From assembly GCA_903952205.1 (NCBI GenBank), contig CAJBEZ010000094.1, forward strand, positions 1 through 51,149: a DNA stretch of 51,149 nt. Direction: 5' to 3'. How positions within the stretch are numbered: position 1 is the stretch's first letter; each line of letters begins with the position of its first letter. This document shows positions 16,951-26,500 of this stretch, in pieces. The notes below the pieces were generated by a model, which saw nothing but the letters and a program-made list of their open reading frames with translations, ran no database searches and was not told the origin of the DNA. This DNA is from an uncultured Desulfomonile sp. (GTDB lineage Bacteria; Desulfobacterota; Desulfomonilia; Desulfomonilales; Desulfomonilaceae). The position numbers were made by a program, and so were the translations under genes.

Positions 16951-17559
16951 ATGCAAAACGTAATTTTAACATCAAAACGAGGAAACAACGCCGATCTCCT
17001 AGCGTCCGCCTTTGATCTCTATGCGCCTGATGGCGCTGTTATAGCCGACCTGACTTACGGGAAAGGAAGTTTCTGGAAACGAATCGACAGAGACAAATAT
17101 ACTGCCCTGGTTTCCGACATTAAGCCTGGCCCTGAAATTGACGCTAGAATAGATTTCAGGTCATTACCCTACCGGGACGGTTCAATTGACCTGGTAATGC
17201 TCGATCCGCCCTATTTAAGCGGCGGGGACACGGTTGTAGACCACATTAACAAACAATACTCATGTGACTCAAGGACATCTCACCAGGGCATTGTGAGGCG
17301 CTACGCAGCCGGAATTATCGAATCGGCCAGAGTATTAAAAAAGAGGGGGAAACTTTTCGTAAAATGTCAGGATGAAACCGTTTCCGGCAAGCAACATTTT
17401 AGTCACATTGAACTTATCCGCCTACTAGAAATGCTCGGTTTTAGAATTTTAGACCTATTTGTGCTAACGATCAATGGCACGCCATGTATGCGACATAATT
17501 ACCAAAGGACAGCCAGAAAAAACCATTCATACCTCATTGTGGGTGAATTAAGACACTAA
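16951..17559 (+). CDS. Orphan DNA methyltransferase
   Basis: 202 residues. SAM-binding motif I-like ADLTYGKGSFW and catalytic motif IV LDPPY, with the SAM-fold strand VKCQDE later. The length fits a single-domain phage methylase without its own large target domain. DPPY is typical of N6-adenine or N4-cytosine enzymes. Ribosome site GAGGGGGG. It probably modifies phage DNA against host restriction. Confidence 0.75.
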   Translation: MQNVILTSKRGNNADLLASAFDLYAPDGAVIADLTYGKGSFWKRIDRDKYTALVSDIKPGPEIDARIDFRSLPYRDGSIDLVMLDPPYLSGGDTVVDHINKQYSCDSRTSHQGIVRRYAAGIIESARVLKKRGKLFVKCQDETVSGKQHFSHIELIRLLEMLGFRILDLFVLTINGTPCMRHNYQRTARKNHSYLIVGELRH

Positions 17560-17583
17560 CATTAGCATAAATGTTAAAATAAC

Positions 17584-17612
17584 TTGACAATGAAACGAAA
17601 ATGAGTTATACT
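17584..17612 (+). promoter_or_regulatory. Strong sigma70 promoter
   Basis: TTGACA (17584-17589), 17 bp, TATACT (17607-17612). It should transcribe the small genes from 17754 to the dCMP deaminase at 20060. A pyrimidine tract (17637-17660) and a long stem follow in the leader. Confidence 0.75.
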
Positions 17613-17663
17613 TGCCATCAGTTGTTCAAGTTAGACTCCTTTTCTTTTTTTTCTTTTTTCGCA

Positions 17664-17724
17664 GTAAGGGGAAGCAGTTTTTAGGGTGAAAATTTATAGT
17701 AAAGAATCCTTGCTTCCCTCTTAC
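17664..17724 (+). other. Long hairpin in the 5' leader
   Basis: GTAAGGGGAAGCA (17664-17676) pairs with TGCTTCCCTCTTAC (17711-17724), 13 bp with one bulge and a 34-nt loop. It is preceded by a C/T-rich tract. A regulatory leader for the operon is plausible; no known riboswitch recognised. Confidence 0.45.
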
Positions 17725-17753
17725 ACCAAAAGCTTACGATTTAGGGGTTAAGA

Positions 17754-17861
17754 ATGAAAAATCCTATCAAGTGTCTTTATTGCGGGGCACGATTAAGTGA
17801 ATTAGCGTTTTCAGTTACAACTCACCCGACCTTACCTATTATGCCGAGCGTTAGGTCGTAA
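17754..17861 (+). CDS. 35-residue zinc-knuckle peptide
   Basis: Begins MKNPIKCLYCGARLSE, a CxxC knuckle, after AGGGG. Only one Cys pair is present, so it would need to dimerise to bind zinc. It could also be a decayed start of a larger zinc-ribbon gene. Confidence 0.35.
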   Translation: MKNPIKCLYCGARLSELAFSVTTHPTLPIMPSVRS

Positions 17862-17868
17862 AACGGTC

Positions 17869-18387
17869 ATGTCCTCTGACTTTTCCATAGTCCCGGACCT
17901 GTCTCAAGGGATAGTTAAAGCTGATAAAAATAAGAAATTATCCGCTCACATTAAGAAACGGCTCTTAAAGTTACAGGAACAGGCGAAATACAAAAACGAA
18001 GTAAAACATATTTTTACGTTTCCTGTTTCGGCCCAAATAACTTCCAGTCCCCTGGCTCCATCGGAATATATTTCGATTCCCAAAACGATTGCTCTAAACC
18101 CGTTAATCCCGGCTCATGTTAAGGTTATCTGGCTTTATATCAAAACCATACCGCCTAATAGTGACGGGCTTCGTGTTATTAGACCGGCCCAAATTGCCGA
18201 GCGAATGAAACTGTCCAGATCGACGGTGGAAAATTACATTCAACATCTCAAAAACTTTAATCTACTGATCCGGGCGAAACGATCAGCTTACAAATCGGCT
18301 TACTATTTACTTCAACCGCATCGGTTTGATCCGAAGCTGGATCAGCAAAGATACCGAAAAGACACTCACTCCTACGAACCTTATTAA
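17869..18387 (+). CDS. Winged-helix DNA-binding protein
   Basis: 172 residues; a C-terminal half with IWLYIKTIP... and RPAQIAERMKLSRSTVENYI is a GntR/DnaD-style winged helix like those of phage replication and regulatory proteins. The N-terminal 60 residues are basic. Likely a transcription or replication regulator. Confidence 0.6.
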   Translation: MSSDFSIVPDLSQGIVKADKNKKLSAHIKKRLLKLQEQAKYKNEVKHIFTFPVSAQITSSPLAPSEYISIPKTIALNPLIPAHVKVIWLYIKTIPPNSDGLRVIRPAQIAERMKLSRSTVENYIQHLKNFNLLIRAKRSAYKSAYYLLQPHRFDPKLDQQRYRKDTHSYEPY

Positions 18388-18411
18388 ACGCAGAAAGGGG
18401 GGGAAAACAAA

Positions 18412-18708
18412 ATGAGATACAAAACAGAAAAACGACTTTGGATTGGCGGAATATCAATAATTGTTTTGTTTTTTATGTTTTCGATTTGGGGCTTTTTTCA
18501 TACGTCTTCTGGCGAACAAACCATAAAACATTTTTGGTCCGGTTTTTCGGGCCTAGAACGAACAGTGACCTTCTATAATTGTGACGGCAAGGTCATTAAA
18601 TCTTGGGCCGGAAATCTTAATGTTGAAGACCAGGGTGGCACGATAAGGTTTGTCGTTGATGGTAAAACAGTAATTGTGGGCGGGAACTTTGTGGTTGAAG
18701 AGAAATAA
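18412..18708 (+). CDS. Single-span membrane protein
   Basis: 98 residues: basic N-terminus, one membrane segment (about 10-32), then a small beta domain (TVTFYNCDGKVIKSW ... GKTVIVGGNFVVEE). GGGGGGG ribosome site. Similar small membrane proteins occur in many prophages, with no known role. The TAATG stop/start overlap couples it to the next ORF. Confidence 0.6.
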   Translation: MRYKTEKRLWIGGISIIVLFFMFSIWGFFHTSSGEQTIKHFWSGFSGLERTVTFYNCDGKVIKSWAGNLNVEDQGGTIRFVVDGKTVIVGGNFVVEEK

Positions 18709-18872
18709 TGGACAACTCAAACAAAACAGTAAGATGCAAGTTAAAGGTATTTTCACCTGTCTGTTTTGAATGTCCACGGTTTGACACTTTCAAACGCATA
18801 GCTTGGTGTTTCTACAACAGAGCTTATCGTAACCACGCTTTTATTAAAATCTGTCCGGGAAAACCGGAATAA
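18708..18872 (+). CDS. Hypothetical 54-residue basic protein
   Basis: Starts inside the TAATG overlap with the preceding gene. Contains FECPRFDTF, WCF and ICPGKP cysteines. Not recognised; coupling supports it. Confidence 0.45.
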   Translation: MDNSNKTVRCKLKVFSPVCFECPRFDTFKRIAWCFYNRAYRNHAFIKICPGKPE

Positions 18873-18882
18873 GGAGAGAAAA

Positions 18883-19158
18883 ATGATTACTCTTGATAGG
18901 ATACAATTGGCAATCGACCCTGATGAAACAACCGCATGTATTGTTTTGTCCAGCGAAGAGAAACAAGTCGCAAAAAAATATAAAGATTTGTTCTTTATCG
19001 AACGAAAACTTTTAGAGGCTGCGCTTTATGAACAATCATTTGATATAGAGAGATTAAACGATTTATTATTTAGGGCCATAGAAGTAGTAGAGTTTGAGAA
19101 AGCTATGCTTCAACATCAATGGAAAAACCTTCAAGCCGACGATAAACAGGTCAACTAA
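18883..19158 (+). CDS. Hypothetical helical protein
   Basis: 91 residues, mostly amphipathic helix and acidic, with AAGGAGAG upstream. No motif. Confidence 0.5.
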   Translation: MITLDRIQLAIDPDETTACIVLSSEEKQVAKKYKDLFFIERKLLEAALYEQSFDIERLNDLLFRAIEVVEFEKAMLQHQWKNLQADDKQVN

Positions 19159-19200
19159 ACACACCAGAAGCACATTTTAAATACGGAGGGTTAGGGAGAA

Positions 19201-19503
19201 ATGAAAAAGTCACTGACTTTACTTCTAGCGCTGTTTCTAGGGTCAACGGTTCATGCGAGCGTAATGAAAACCAACCTGGGCCTGGATGCGCTGGCTTCAA
19301 AAACAGCTTCGATCCTGGCCAGGGATAATAAGATCGACATCAACCTGAATGACGATCTGAACCTGGATAAGAGTTTTACGGCTTATGAAATTTACGCCGG
19401 TGTTAGTTGCGACGAATTCTCGGTTAGAGTCTATCATTTCTTACCTAAAAACCTTACAAGGCCCTGTAATTCAGGCAGGACTGATATTTTAGGGGAAAAA
19501 TAA
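19201..19503 (+). CDS. Small exported protein
   Basis: 100 residues with a signal peptide (MKKSLTLLLALFLGSTVHA, cleavage after VHA) and a short mature part containing two cysteines that could form a disulfide. Probably periplasmic. Function unknown; the next gene starts on its stop. Confidence 0.55.
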   Translation: MKKSLTLLLALFLGSTVHASVMKTNLGLDALASKTASILARDNKIDINLNDDLNLDKSFTAYEIYAGVSCDEFSVRVYHFLPKNLTRPCNSGRTDILGEK

Positions 19504-20060
19504 TGGATAGACCATCATGGCCGGAATATTTTTTAATGTTGGCAAAATTGGTAAGCGCCCGATCAACCTGTAACGTCCGGAAAGTCGGGGCGGTAATTGT
19601 AAGAGACAACAAAATCCTCGCGACCGGCTACAACGGGGCCGTGCATGGAGCGTTTCACTGTTCAGATAAAGGGCCTAGTTACTGTTTACGACGAGACATA
19701 GGCGCTAGTGAGGCCGATAAATATAATTACTGTCTTGCGAGTCACGCCGAGGCAAACGCCATCAACCAGGCCGCCAGATTTGGAGTATCTCTGGAAAACT
19801 CTACACTTTATTGCACGCTTGAGCCCTGTAACTGGTGTTTTAAACAGTTAATCCAGGCCGGGATCAAAGAAATATACTTTGAAATTGCTTACGACTCCCC
19901 AAATAAGGAATTTGACTCATTTTGGCGACAAATCATGGAAACACATCAGGGACTAAGGGTTTTTGAGCAAATTTCAATCTCAGAACAGGCCAAACAATTC
20001 ATGTTGGAAGTATTGTTGGGCGATTCAACCCGAAAAATAGCCTCCTATCTTCAAACATAA
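19503..20060 (+). CDS. Deoxycytidylate (dCMP) deaminase
   Basis: 185 residues with the zinc-dependent deaminase signature: HAEANAINQA (zinc His plus catalytic Glu) and TLEPCNWCFKQL (two zinc Cys). The N-terminal block CNVRKVGAVIV...GYNGAVHG and the insert with further Cys match dCMP deaminases such as ComEB and T4 Cd. It converts dCMP to dUMP, the substrate of the ThyX encoded at 37337. The T4-like allosteric region is not clearly recognisable. Confidence 0.88.
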   Translation: MDRPSWPEYFLMLAKLVSARSTCNVRKVGAVIVRDNKILATGYNGAVHGAFHCSDKGPSYCLRRDIGASEADKYNYCLASHAEANAINQAARFGVSLENSTLYCTLEPCNWCFKQLIQAGIKEIYFEIAYDSPNKEFDSFWRQIMETHQGLRVFEQISISEQAKQFMLEVLLGDSTRKIASYLQT

Positions 20061-20098
20061 ATGCTGTTAGTAAAAAACCTAGAGGGCCTAAGCAACAA

Positions 20099-20869
20099 TT
20101 GAGTAAACCGAAATTCTTCACAGTTAAATCACCGACACACTCAAACCAGTTGACCAAGAATTTGCTTAAAAAACTCTTGACTCAAACTCCCAGGCTTATC
20201 GAAATACCGTTCGGAGCCCCTGTTGCAATCGGGGAAAATCATAGCAGGTTTACCAATTACTTTGATTCCCCAGGGCCTCCCTTACATATCGGCTCAGTCC
20301 ATACTCCTACAAGAAAAGTAACCCATTTCTTTACAAATCACCCAGGAGCCGAGAATAGACATCGACAAACCAGCTTCTCAACCTTCGCCCACACCAGAAT
20401 AAAACCTATCAATTATGACGAATCACTTGAGATTGAAGACTACTCAGACGGCTATTCAAAACAATACCCTTATGAAAGCCGGGATCTTGAAAGCATTGAA
20501 CCTTCACTTGTCGCCCCTGAATGTCATGCCTGGCATCTAATTGGCCCGGGAGTATTTTTCATTTATACTCTGGAAACCATTAACACCCTGGACACTCAGA
20601 AATACTTTACACACCCTCTATACGCCAGTCCCGTAATGAGCCCGAGAATTGAATTTATTCCCATGTTTTGTCAGCCCCGCCTAATATTGCCTCAGACTAA
20701 AAAGCCCGCCAGAATTGTTCTGTTTGTGCCTTATGGAATTAAGGTCGAACTCTATTCAATCTTTCCCATTGCCCACCTATCTATCTTCACTTCACTTTTA
20801 ACCCCGCCTATAAACGAAATGTTGTCCTATACCCTTGATGAAGATCCCGACGAAGATTTTGAACAGTAA
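20099..20869 (+). CDS. Hypothetical protein, 256 residues
   Basis: TTG start. Rich in Pro, Thr, Tyr and Phe, with an acidic tail (DEDPDEDFEQ). No catalytic motif, signal peptide or membrane segment is clear, and I recognise no family. It is the last phage-type gene before the signalling cassette, so its 3' side is the likely insertion boundary. Confidence 0.5.
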   Translation: MSKPKFFTVKSPTHSNQLTKNLLKKLLTQTPRLIEIPFGAPVAIGENHSRFTNYFDSPGPPLHIGSVHTPTRKVTHFFTNHPGAENRHRQTSFSTFAHTRIKPINYDESLEIEDYSDGYSKQYPYESRDLESIEPSLVAPECHAWHLIGPGVFFIYTLETINTLDTQKYFTHPLYASPVMSPRIEFIPMFCQPRLILPQTKKPARIVLFVPYGIKVELYSIFPIAHLSIFTSLLTPPINEMLSYTLDEDPDEDFEQ

Positions 20870-21089
20870 AAAAAAGCTTGATGATCCGTGAAAATGGACT
20901 AATCTTAAATTGCTCCGCGTGAGATAATTGTGATGAAAAGGCCCTGCCATGACAAATGGCAATACGCTGGAATAAGCAGAATGATCAAGGCTATTCTAGC
21001 GCCAATTGAAACACCATAATTCCGCTTTTGCTTTCTTTGCCAAATTAGGTCTGTTTCGAAAGTAAAGAACGCTCCTTGAGGTGTAGCTT

Positions 21090-23477
21090 ATGGTGGATAA
21101 GGTAAAACTCGGGGAGGAGATCGTGAAGGAAAATATTTCTGAGAGTGAAAAGAAATTCATAGCCATCACCGATTCTGTCTTGGATGCGATCATCCTGATT
21201 AATGACAGAGGAGAGATTTCATTTTGGAACCCGGCCTCGGAGAAGATCTTCGGTTACAAATCTTCGGAGGTAATAGGGAAGAACGTCCACGAGTTGTTGG
21301 CTCCTCCAAAATATCAAACAGCTTTCCGATCTGCTTTTAAAGATTTCTCCGTATCCGGCAAAGGAAACGCCGTGGGGAAGATTACCGAGCTTGAGGCTCG
21401 CAGAAAGGGTGGAGAGGAGTTCCCCATAGAACTTTCCCTTTCTGCGTTCCAGATGGATGGTCGCTGGCACGCCGCAGGGATAGTCCGTGATATCAGTGAG
21501 CGCAAACAGACAGAAGAGGATTTGAGAAAAAGCGAAGAAAAATACCGTCTACTGGCTGATAATACCAAAGACGTGATCTGGCAGGTGGATATGGACCTGC
21601 GTTTCACTTATGTCAATCTGGCTGTTGAGCAAGTGACAGGATACACCCAGGATGAATGGATAGGCACTCGACTTGCGGAACATTGCGATGAAGAAAACTT
21701 TTTAAAGATGGCCCAGGTGTTGTCGGCAGAGATGTCAAAAGGATCTGAAAGTCAGGGAGCGACAATTGAGGCCGTGCTGCTTAACAAGAAAAAAGAACCG
21801 GTTCCTGTCGAAATCTCTGGGAAGATCATATACGGGGAGAATGGATTCCCGATTGGCCTGCAAGGGACCACCAGAGAAATTTCAGACCGTAAGAATTTCG
21901 AGAAAGCCCTCCTTGAGAGTGAGTTTCGGTATCGCTCTTTATTCGAGGGCAGCCGTGATGGAATCGTGTTTACTGATATGGAAGGCTCGATCAAGGCATT
22001 TAATGCCGCATACCGGGAAATGTTGGGATATACAGAGGAGGAGTTATTTTCCACAACTTATCATGATCTTACCCCGACCGAGTGGGAGGCCATCGAGAAC
22101 AGAATAGTGATAGAACAGATAATCCCACGAGGCTATTCTGATGTCTACGAGAAGGAATACATATGTAAAGACGGCCGAGTAATTCCTGTAGAACTAGCGA
22201 CGTTTATTGTTAAAAGGGCTGGGGAAAATGTAGGGATGTGGGCCACCGTCCGGGATATTTCCGAACGGAAACAATTGGAGCAGGAGCGGTTGGAGACGCA
22301 GGAAAAACTTCTCCGTGCTCAGAAGCTAGAGAGTCTCGGGATTATGGCCGGGGGTATAGCCCATGATTTCAACAACCTACTGATGGCCGTTTTGGGTAAC
22401 CTCGACGTGGTTCTTGAGGATCTGCCTCCGGATTCCGAGACACGGCGAAGTGTCGAGAATGCGATCAAGGCGGCTGAACGATCAGCGGAACTTTCCACAC
22501 AGATGCTGACATACACGGGCAGCACACTGTATCATTCTAAGGACCTGAATCTGAACGAGTTGTTGGACAAGAACCGTGACCTGCTCAAATTAGGCATTTC
22601 CGATCATGTAACTCTCAACCTGGAACTCGGCGATACGCTTCCTCATATTAAAGGAGATGCAGAGCAAATACACCGTTTAGTTATGAATATTCTGGTCAAC
22701 GCCTCTGAAGCGATTGGCGATCAGGATGGTTATGTGACCATCAGAACAGGAGTCATGGATTGCGATGAGGTGTGTCTGGATCGTAGCCTACTCGATGCGA
22801 AATCTGAACAGGGTAGGTTTGTGTTTCTGGAGATCACAGATACTGGTTGTGGCATGGACGCTGAGACACTGCGCAAGCTGTTTGATCCGTTCTTCACAGC
22901 AAAGTTCTTGGGACGTGGCCTTGGCATGGCCGAAGTTATGGGGATAGTAAAAGGTCATCATGGAGCTATAAGAGTCGATAGCGAGATAGGGAAAGGAACC
23001 ACCATCCGGGTATTGTTCCCGTTGTCAGAGAAAGTAGAGGAACGAATTGTTAAGGTCAATGACGAAGTTGAGACCAAGCCTCCATTACCGAGTTCTGTTC
23101 ACCTGCGAAAAACGATCCTTCTCGTCGATGATGAAGAACTGGTCCGTGGTCTGGTGGCAAGCCGCCTAGAGGTTCTTGGATACCTGACCATTACCGCCTC
23201 AGATGGGGAGGAAGGAGTCAGGGTCTTCAGAGCCCGTTCAAATGAAATTGATCTTGTGTTATTGGATTTCGCAATGCCGAGAATGAATGGAATTGAGGCT
23301 TTCGGGGAACTCATAAGGATCAAACCGGATGTCAAGGTCATCATCAGCAGCGGATACACTGAGGATGTCGTGCTGGATAGCTTTCCCGGTCAACGTCCTG
23401 CCGGTGTTCTGCACAAACCGTACAAGATGGAGGCATTGAAGGCCGAATTGGAAAGATTGCTAGGGGGCGATAATTGA
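21090..23477 (+). CDS. Hybrid histidine kinase, 3 PAS - HK - receiver
   Basis: 795 residues and no membrane segment. Three PAS domains (about 15-135, 145-270, 280-400) precede the phosphoacceptor box GGIAHDFNNLL (about 420). The ATPase domain has an N box (NILVNASEA), G1 (DTGCGMD) and a GRGLGMAEVMGIV lid. A C-terminal receiver has VDDEE, the phosphoacceptor Asp in LLDFAMPRMNG, and a final KP. It is a soluble sensor that phosphorylates its own receiver. It lies 53 bp before the next kinase. Confidence 0.9.
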   Translation: MVDKVKLGEEIVKENISESEKKFIAITDSVLDAIILINDRGEISFWNPASEKIFGYKSSEVIGKNVHELLAPPKYQTAFRSAFKDFSVSGKGNAVGKITELEARRKGGEEFPIELSLSAFQMDGRWHAAGIVRDISERKQTEEDLRKSEEKYRLLADNTKDVIWQVDMDLRFTYVNLAVEQVTGYTQDEWIGTRLAEHCDEENFLKMAQVLSAEMSKGSESQGATIEAVLLNKKKEPVPVEISGKIIYGENGFPIGLQGTTREISDRKNFEKALLESEFRYRSLFEGSRDGIVFTDMEGSIKAFNAAYREMLGYTEEELFSTTYHDLTPTEWEAIENRIVIEQIIPRGYSDVYEKEYICKDGRVIPVELATFIVKRAGENVGMWATVRDISERKQLEQERLETQEKLLRAQKLESLGIMAGGIAHDFNNLLMAVLGNLDVVLEDLPPDSETRRSVENAIKAAERSAELSTQMLTYTGSTLYHSKDLNLNELLDKNRDLLKLGISDHVTLNLELGDTLPHIKGDAEQIHRLVMNILVNASEAIGDQDGYVTIRTGVMDCDEVCLDRSLLDAKSEQGRFVFLEITDTGCGMDAETLRKLFDPFFTAKFLGRGLGMAEVMGIVKGHHGAIRVDSEIGKGTTIRVLFPLSEKVEERIVKVNDEVETKPPLPSSVHLRKTILLVDDEELVRGLVASRLEVLGYLTITASDGEEGVRVFRARSNEIDLVLLDFAMPRMNGIEAFGELIRIKPDVKVIISSGYTEDVVLDSFPGQRPAGVLHKPYKMEALKAELERLLGGDN

Positions 23478-23529
23478 AAGACGGTTTTCCCGTGATTGCG
23501 ACTTTTGAGAGAAATTTGGAGATAACAAA

Positions 23530-26500
23530 TTGAACACCGCAAAAATCTTAATCGTGGATGACCAAATCCATGCGCTCCAAGGCGTGTCAAGAATAATGCA
23601 TGGCGCTGGATACGAGGTGTTGGAGGCAAGCACTGGAATGGATTGCCTAAGGCTGGCTGCGGAACACAAACCTGACTTGATTCTTCTGGATGTAGTTTTA
23701 CCGGACATTGACGGTCGGGAGGTTTGCAAACGCATTAAGTCTGATCCTGAAACCTCGGACATCTATGTAGTCCTTTTTTCGAGTGTTCATATCGAATCAG
23801 ATAGTCAGGCCGAGGGTTTGGAACACGGGGCGGACGGTTACATAGCCAGACCAATACCTAATAGGGAACTGCTTGCTAGAGTCAAGTCCATACTGAGGCT
23901 CAAGTACGCTGAAAACCAGCTACGTCAAAGTGAAGAGCTTTTTCGTGCTATGTTCGAAAATCACTACGCTGTTATGCTCCTGATAGAACCAAAAGGGGGC
24001 AAGATAGTTAATGCGAACCATGCGGCTGAACAATTCTATGGTTACACAGTATCTCAGTTATGCTCGATGTACATCGGTGAGATCAATATCTTGCCTCCAG
24101 AAGAGGTTGAAGCCCTCCGCAGCCTGGCTATAAAGAACCAGCAAAACCACTTTGTTTTCCCCCACAGACTTGCCAGTGGAGAAATTCGAACTGTGGAGGT
24201 TTACGCAGCGCCGATAAAGCAAAACAGGAAAACCGTACTCTTTTCAATCATTCATGACATCACTGATAAGAAAATGGCAGAGGAGGATTTGAAGAACAGT
24301 GAGGAACGCTATCGAACGATCGCCGATTTCAACTATGACTGGGAGTATTGGGTAGACGCTGAAGGCAATTTTCTATACTGCTCGCCCTCTTGCAAACGAG
24401 TAACGGGTTATACAGCGCAAGAGTTCCTTGATGACCCGGACTTGATGAATCGAATTATTCATCCGCATGACCGTAATGAAATGCAGGACCACTTTAATAA
24501 CGTCAGAAAAGTAATGCCCAACACAGTTGATGCGAGGGATTTCCGCATCATCCGACAGGATGGCGAAATACGGTGGATTGGTCATGTCTGTCAACCGGTT
24601 TATGATCAAGAAGGACAGCCTATAGGCCGAAGAGGCAGCAACAGGGATATCACGGAACGGAAGGATGTGGAGGAAAAACTTCGACACAGCGAAGAGCGAT
24701 TTAGAAACTTCCTGAACTCCGCTACAGATCTAGTATTTATAAAAGATCAACACTGCCGATATATGTTTGTGAACAAAGCGAATCAGGAGTTTTTCGGGCT
24801 TTCCGAGCAAGAGATTATTGGAAAGACCGATTTCGAATTGATGCCGCAGGAGGCCGCTTATACATGTCAGCAATCAGATCAGCTTACAAAAGTAACAAAT
24901 GACATAATTGTGACTGAGGAGCAGATAGACAATAATTTCTACGAAATCCGGAAGTTTCCAGTATTGGTAGGACCAGAAGAAGTAGGAATTGGCGCCATTA
25001 TCCGGGACATTACTGAGCAAAGGCGGAATCAAGCGGCTTCGCTGGAGAGCGAAGAGCTTTTCAGAAGGATATTCGAATTCTCCCCGGTTGGCAAATCCAT
25101 GACATCCCCAGACGGTAAACTACTAATGGTAAATAAGGCTTTCGCTGATATGCTGGGTTACACGGTCGAAGAACTCCAGTTGATGGACTTTTCGGACATA
25201 ACCGTTTCGGATGATCTACCAGCCAGTAGGGAGTGTATCCGCAGTCTTGTGACAGGCGAGCGGAATGTTTACCGGATGGAAAAACGATATATCAGTAAGG
25301 ACGGTGTTATTGTATGGGTGGACCTAACCACGACACTGTTCCGAGATCCAAATGGTATTCCGCTATACTTTCTCACTACAGTGCTGGACATTACTTATCG
25401 CAAAGAGGCTGAAGAGGCTCTGCTTCGAAATGAAGAGAAATATCTAAAACTGTTTCAGAATGCGCCTTTGATGTATGTCATCACTAGGAATGAGCAGGGG
25501 ATTCCCTTCATCAGCGACTGCAACAAACTGTTTCTAAATTCCGTCGGTTTCGCTAGACAGGAGGTAATTGGAAAGCCTCTGGCCGACTTTTATTCGCCTG
25601 AGTCCCAGACTCGACTTTTTGATGGTGGTGGCTATGCAAGGGCTCTTGCAGGAGAATACATCATGGGCGAACGACAAGTGTTAACGCGAGACGGCAGACT
25701 CATTCAAACATTTTTGTACACCATGCCTGAAACTGATTTCTCCGGTCATGTGACTGGAACGCGGGCCATGTTTGTAGACATAACAGCCGCACGAAAGGCT
25801 CAGGAAGCGCAAAAACGTCTGGCCGCAGCCATTGATCAGGCTACAGAGGGGGTCATAATCACAGACACAGAGGGGGTTATCCATTACGTCAACCCAGCAA
25901 TGAGCAAAATAACTGGATACAGTGCTGAGGAACTTATAGGTGCTAACCCTAGGATTTTGAAAAGCGGGGAACAGGATTCTATTTTTTACGCTCAGTTATG
26001 GGCCACTATAAAATCGGGTAAGATCTGGTCAGGGCGTTTTACAAACAGGAAGAAAAACGGACAACTATATTATGAGGATGCCACGATTTCACCGGTAAAA
26101 GAGAAATCAGGAGCCATAGTAAACTTCGTTGCGGTCAAGCGTGATATTACGGAACATCTTGAACTTTCAAAACAACTTTTCCAGGCCCAGAAGATGGAAG
26201 CGATAGGGACGCTTGCGGCTGGCGTGGCGCACGATTTCAACAACCTGCTCCAGACGGTATTGGGATATTCGGAGTTAATGCTCCAACGCAAGGAAGAAGG
26301 GGAATCCGACTACGCTAATCTACAGAAAATATATCAGGCGGGAAAGCGGGGGGCTGATCTGGTTAAGAGCTTGATGACTTTCAGCCGAAAGGTTGAGACA
26401 AAGTATGTCCCCATAGATTTGAATCAGGAAATAACCTCTGTTCGCAAACTGTTATCCCGCACAATGCCAAGGACCATAAATATTAACTTGCATCTCAAAG

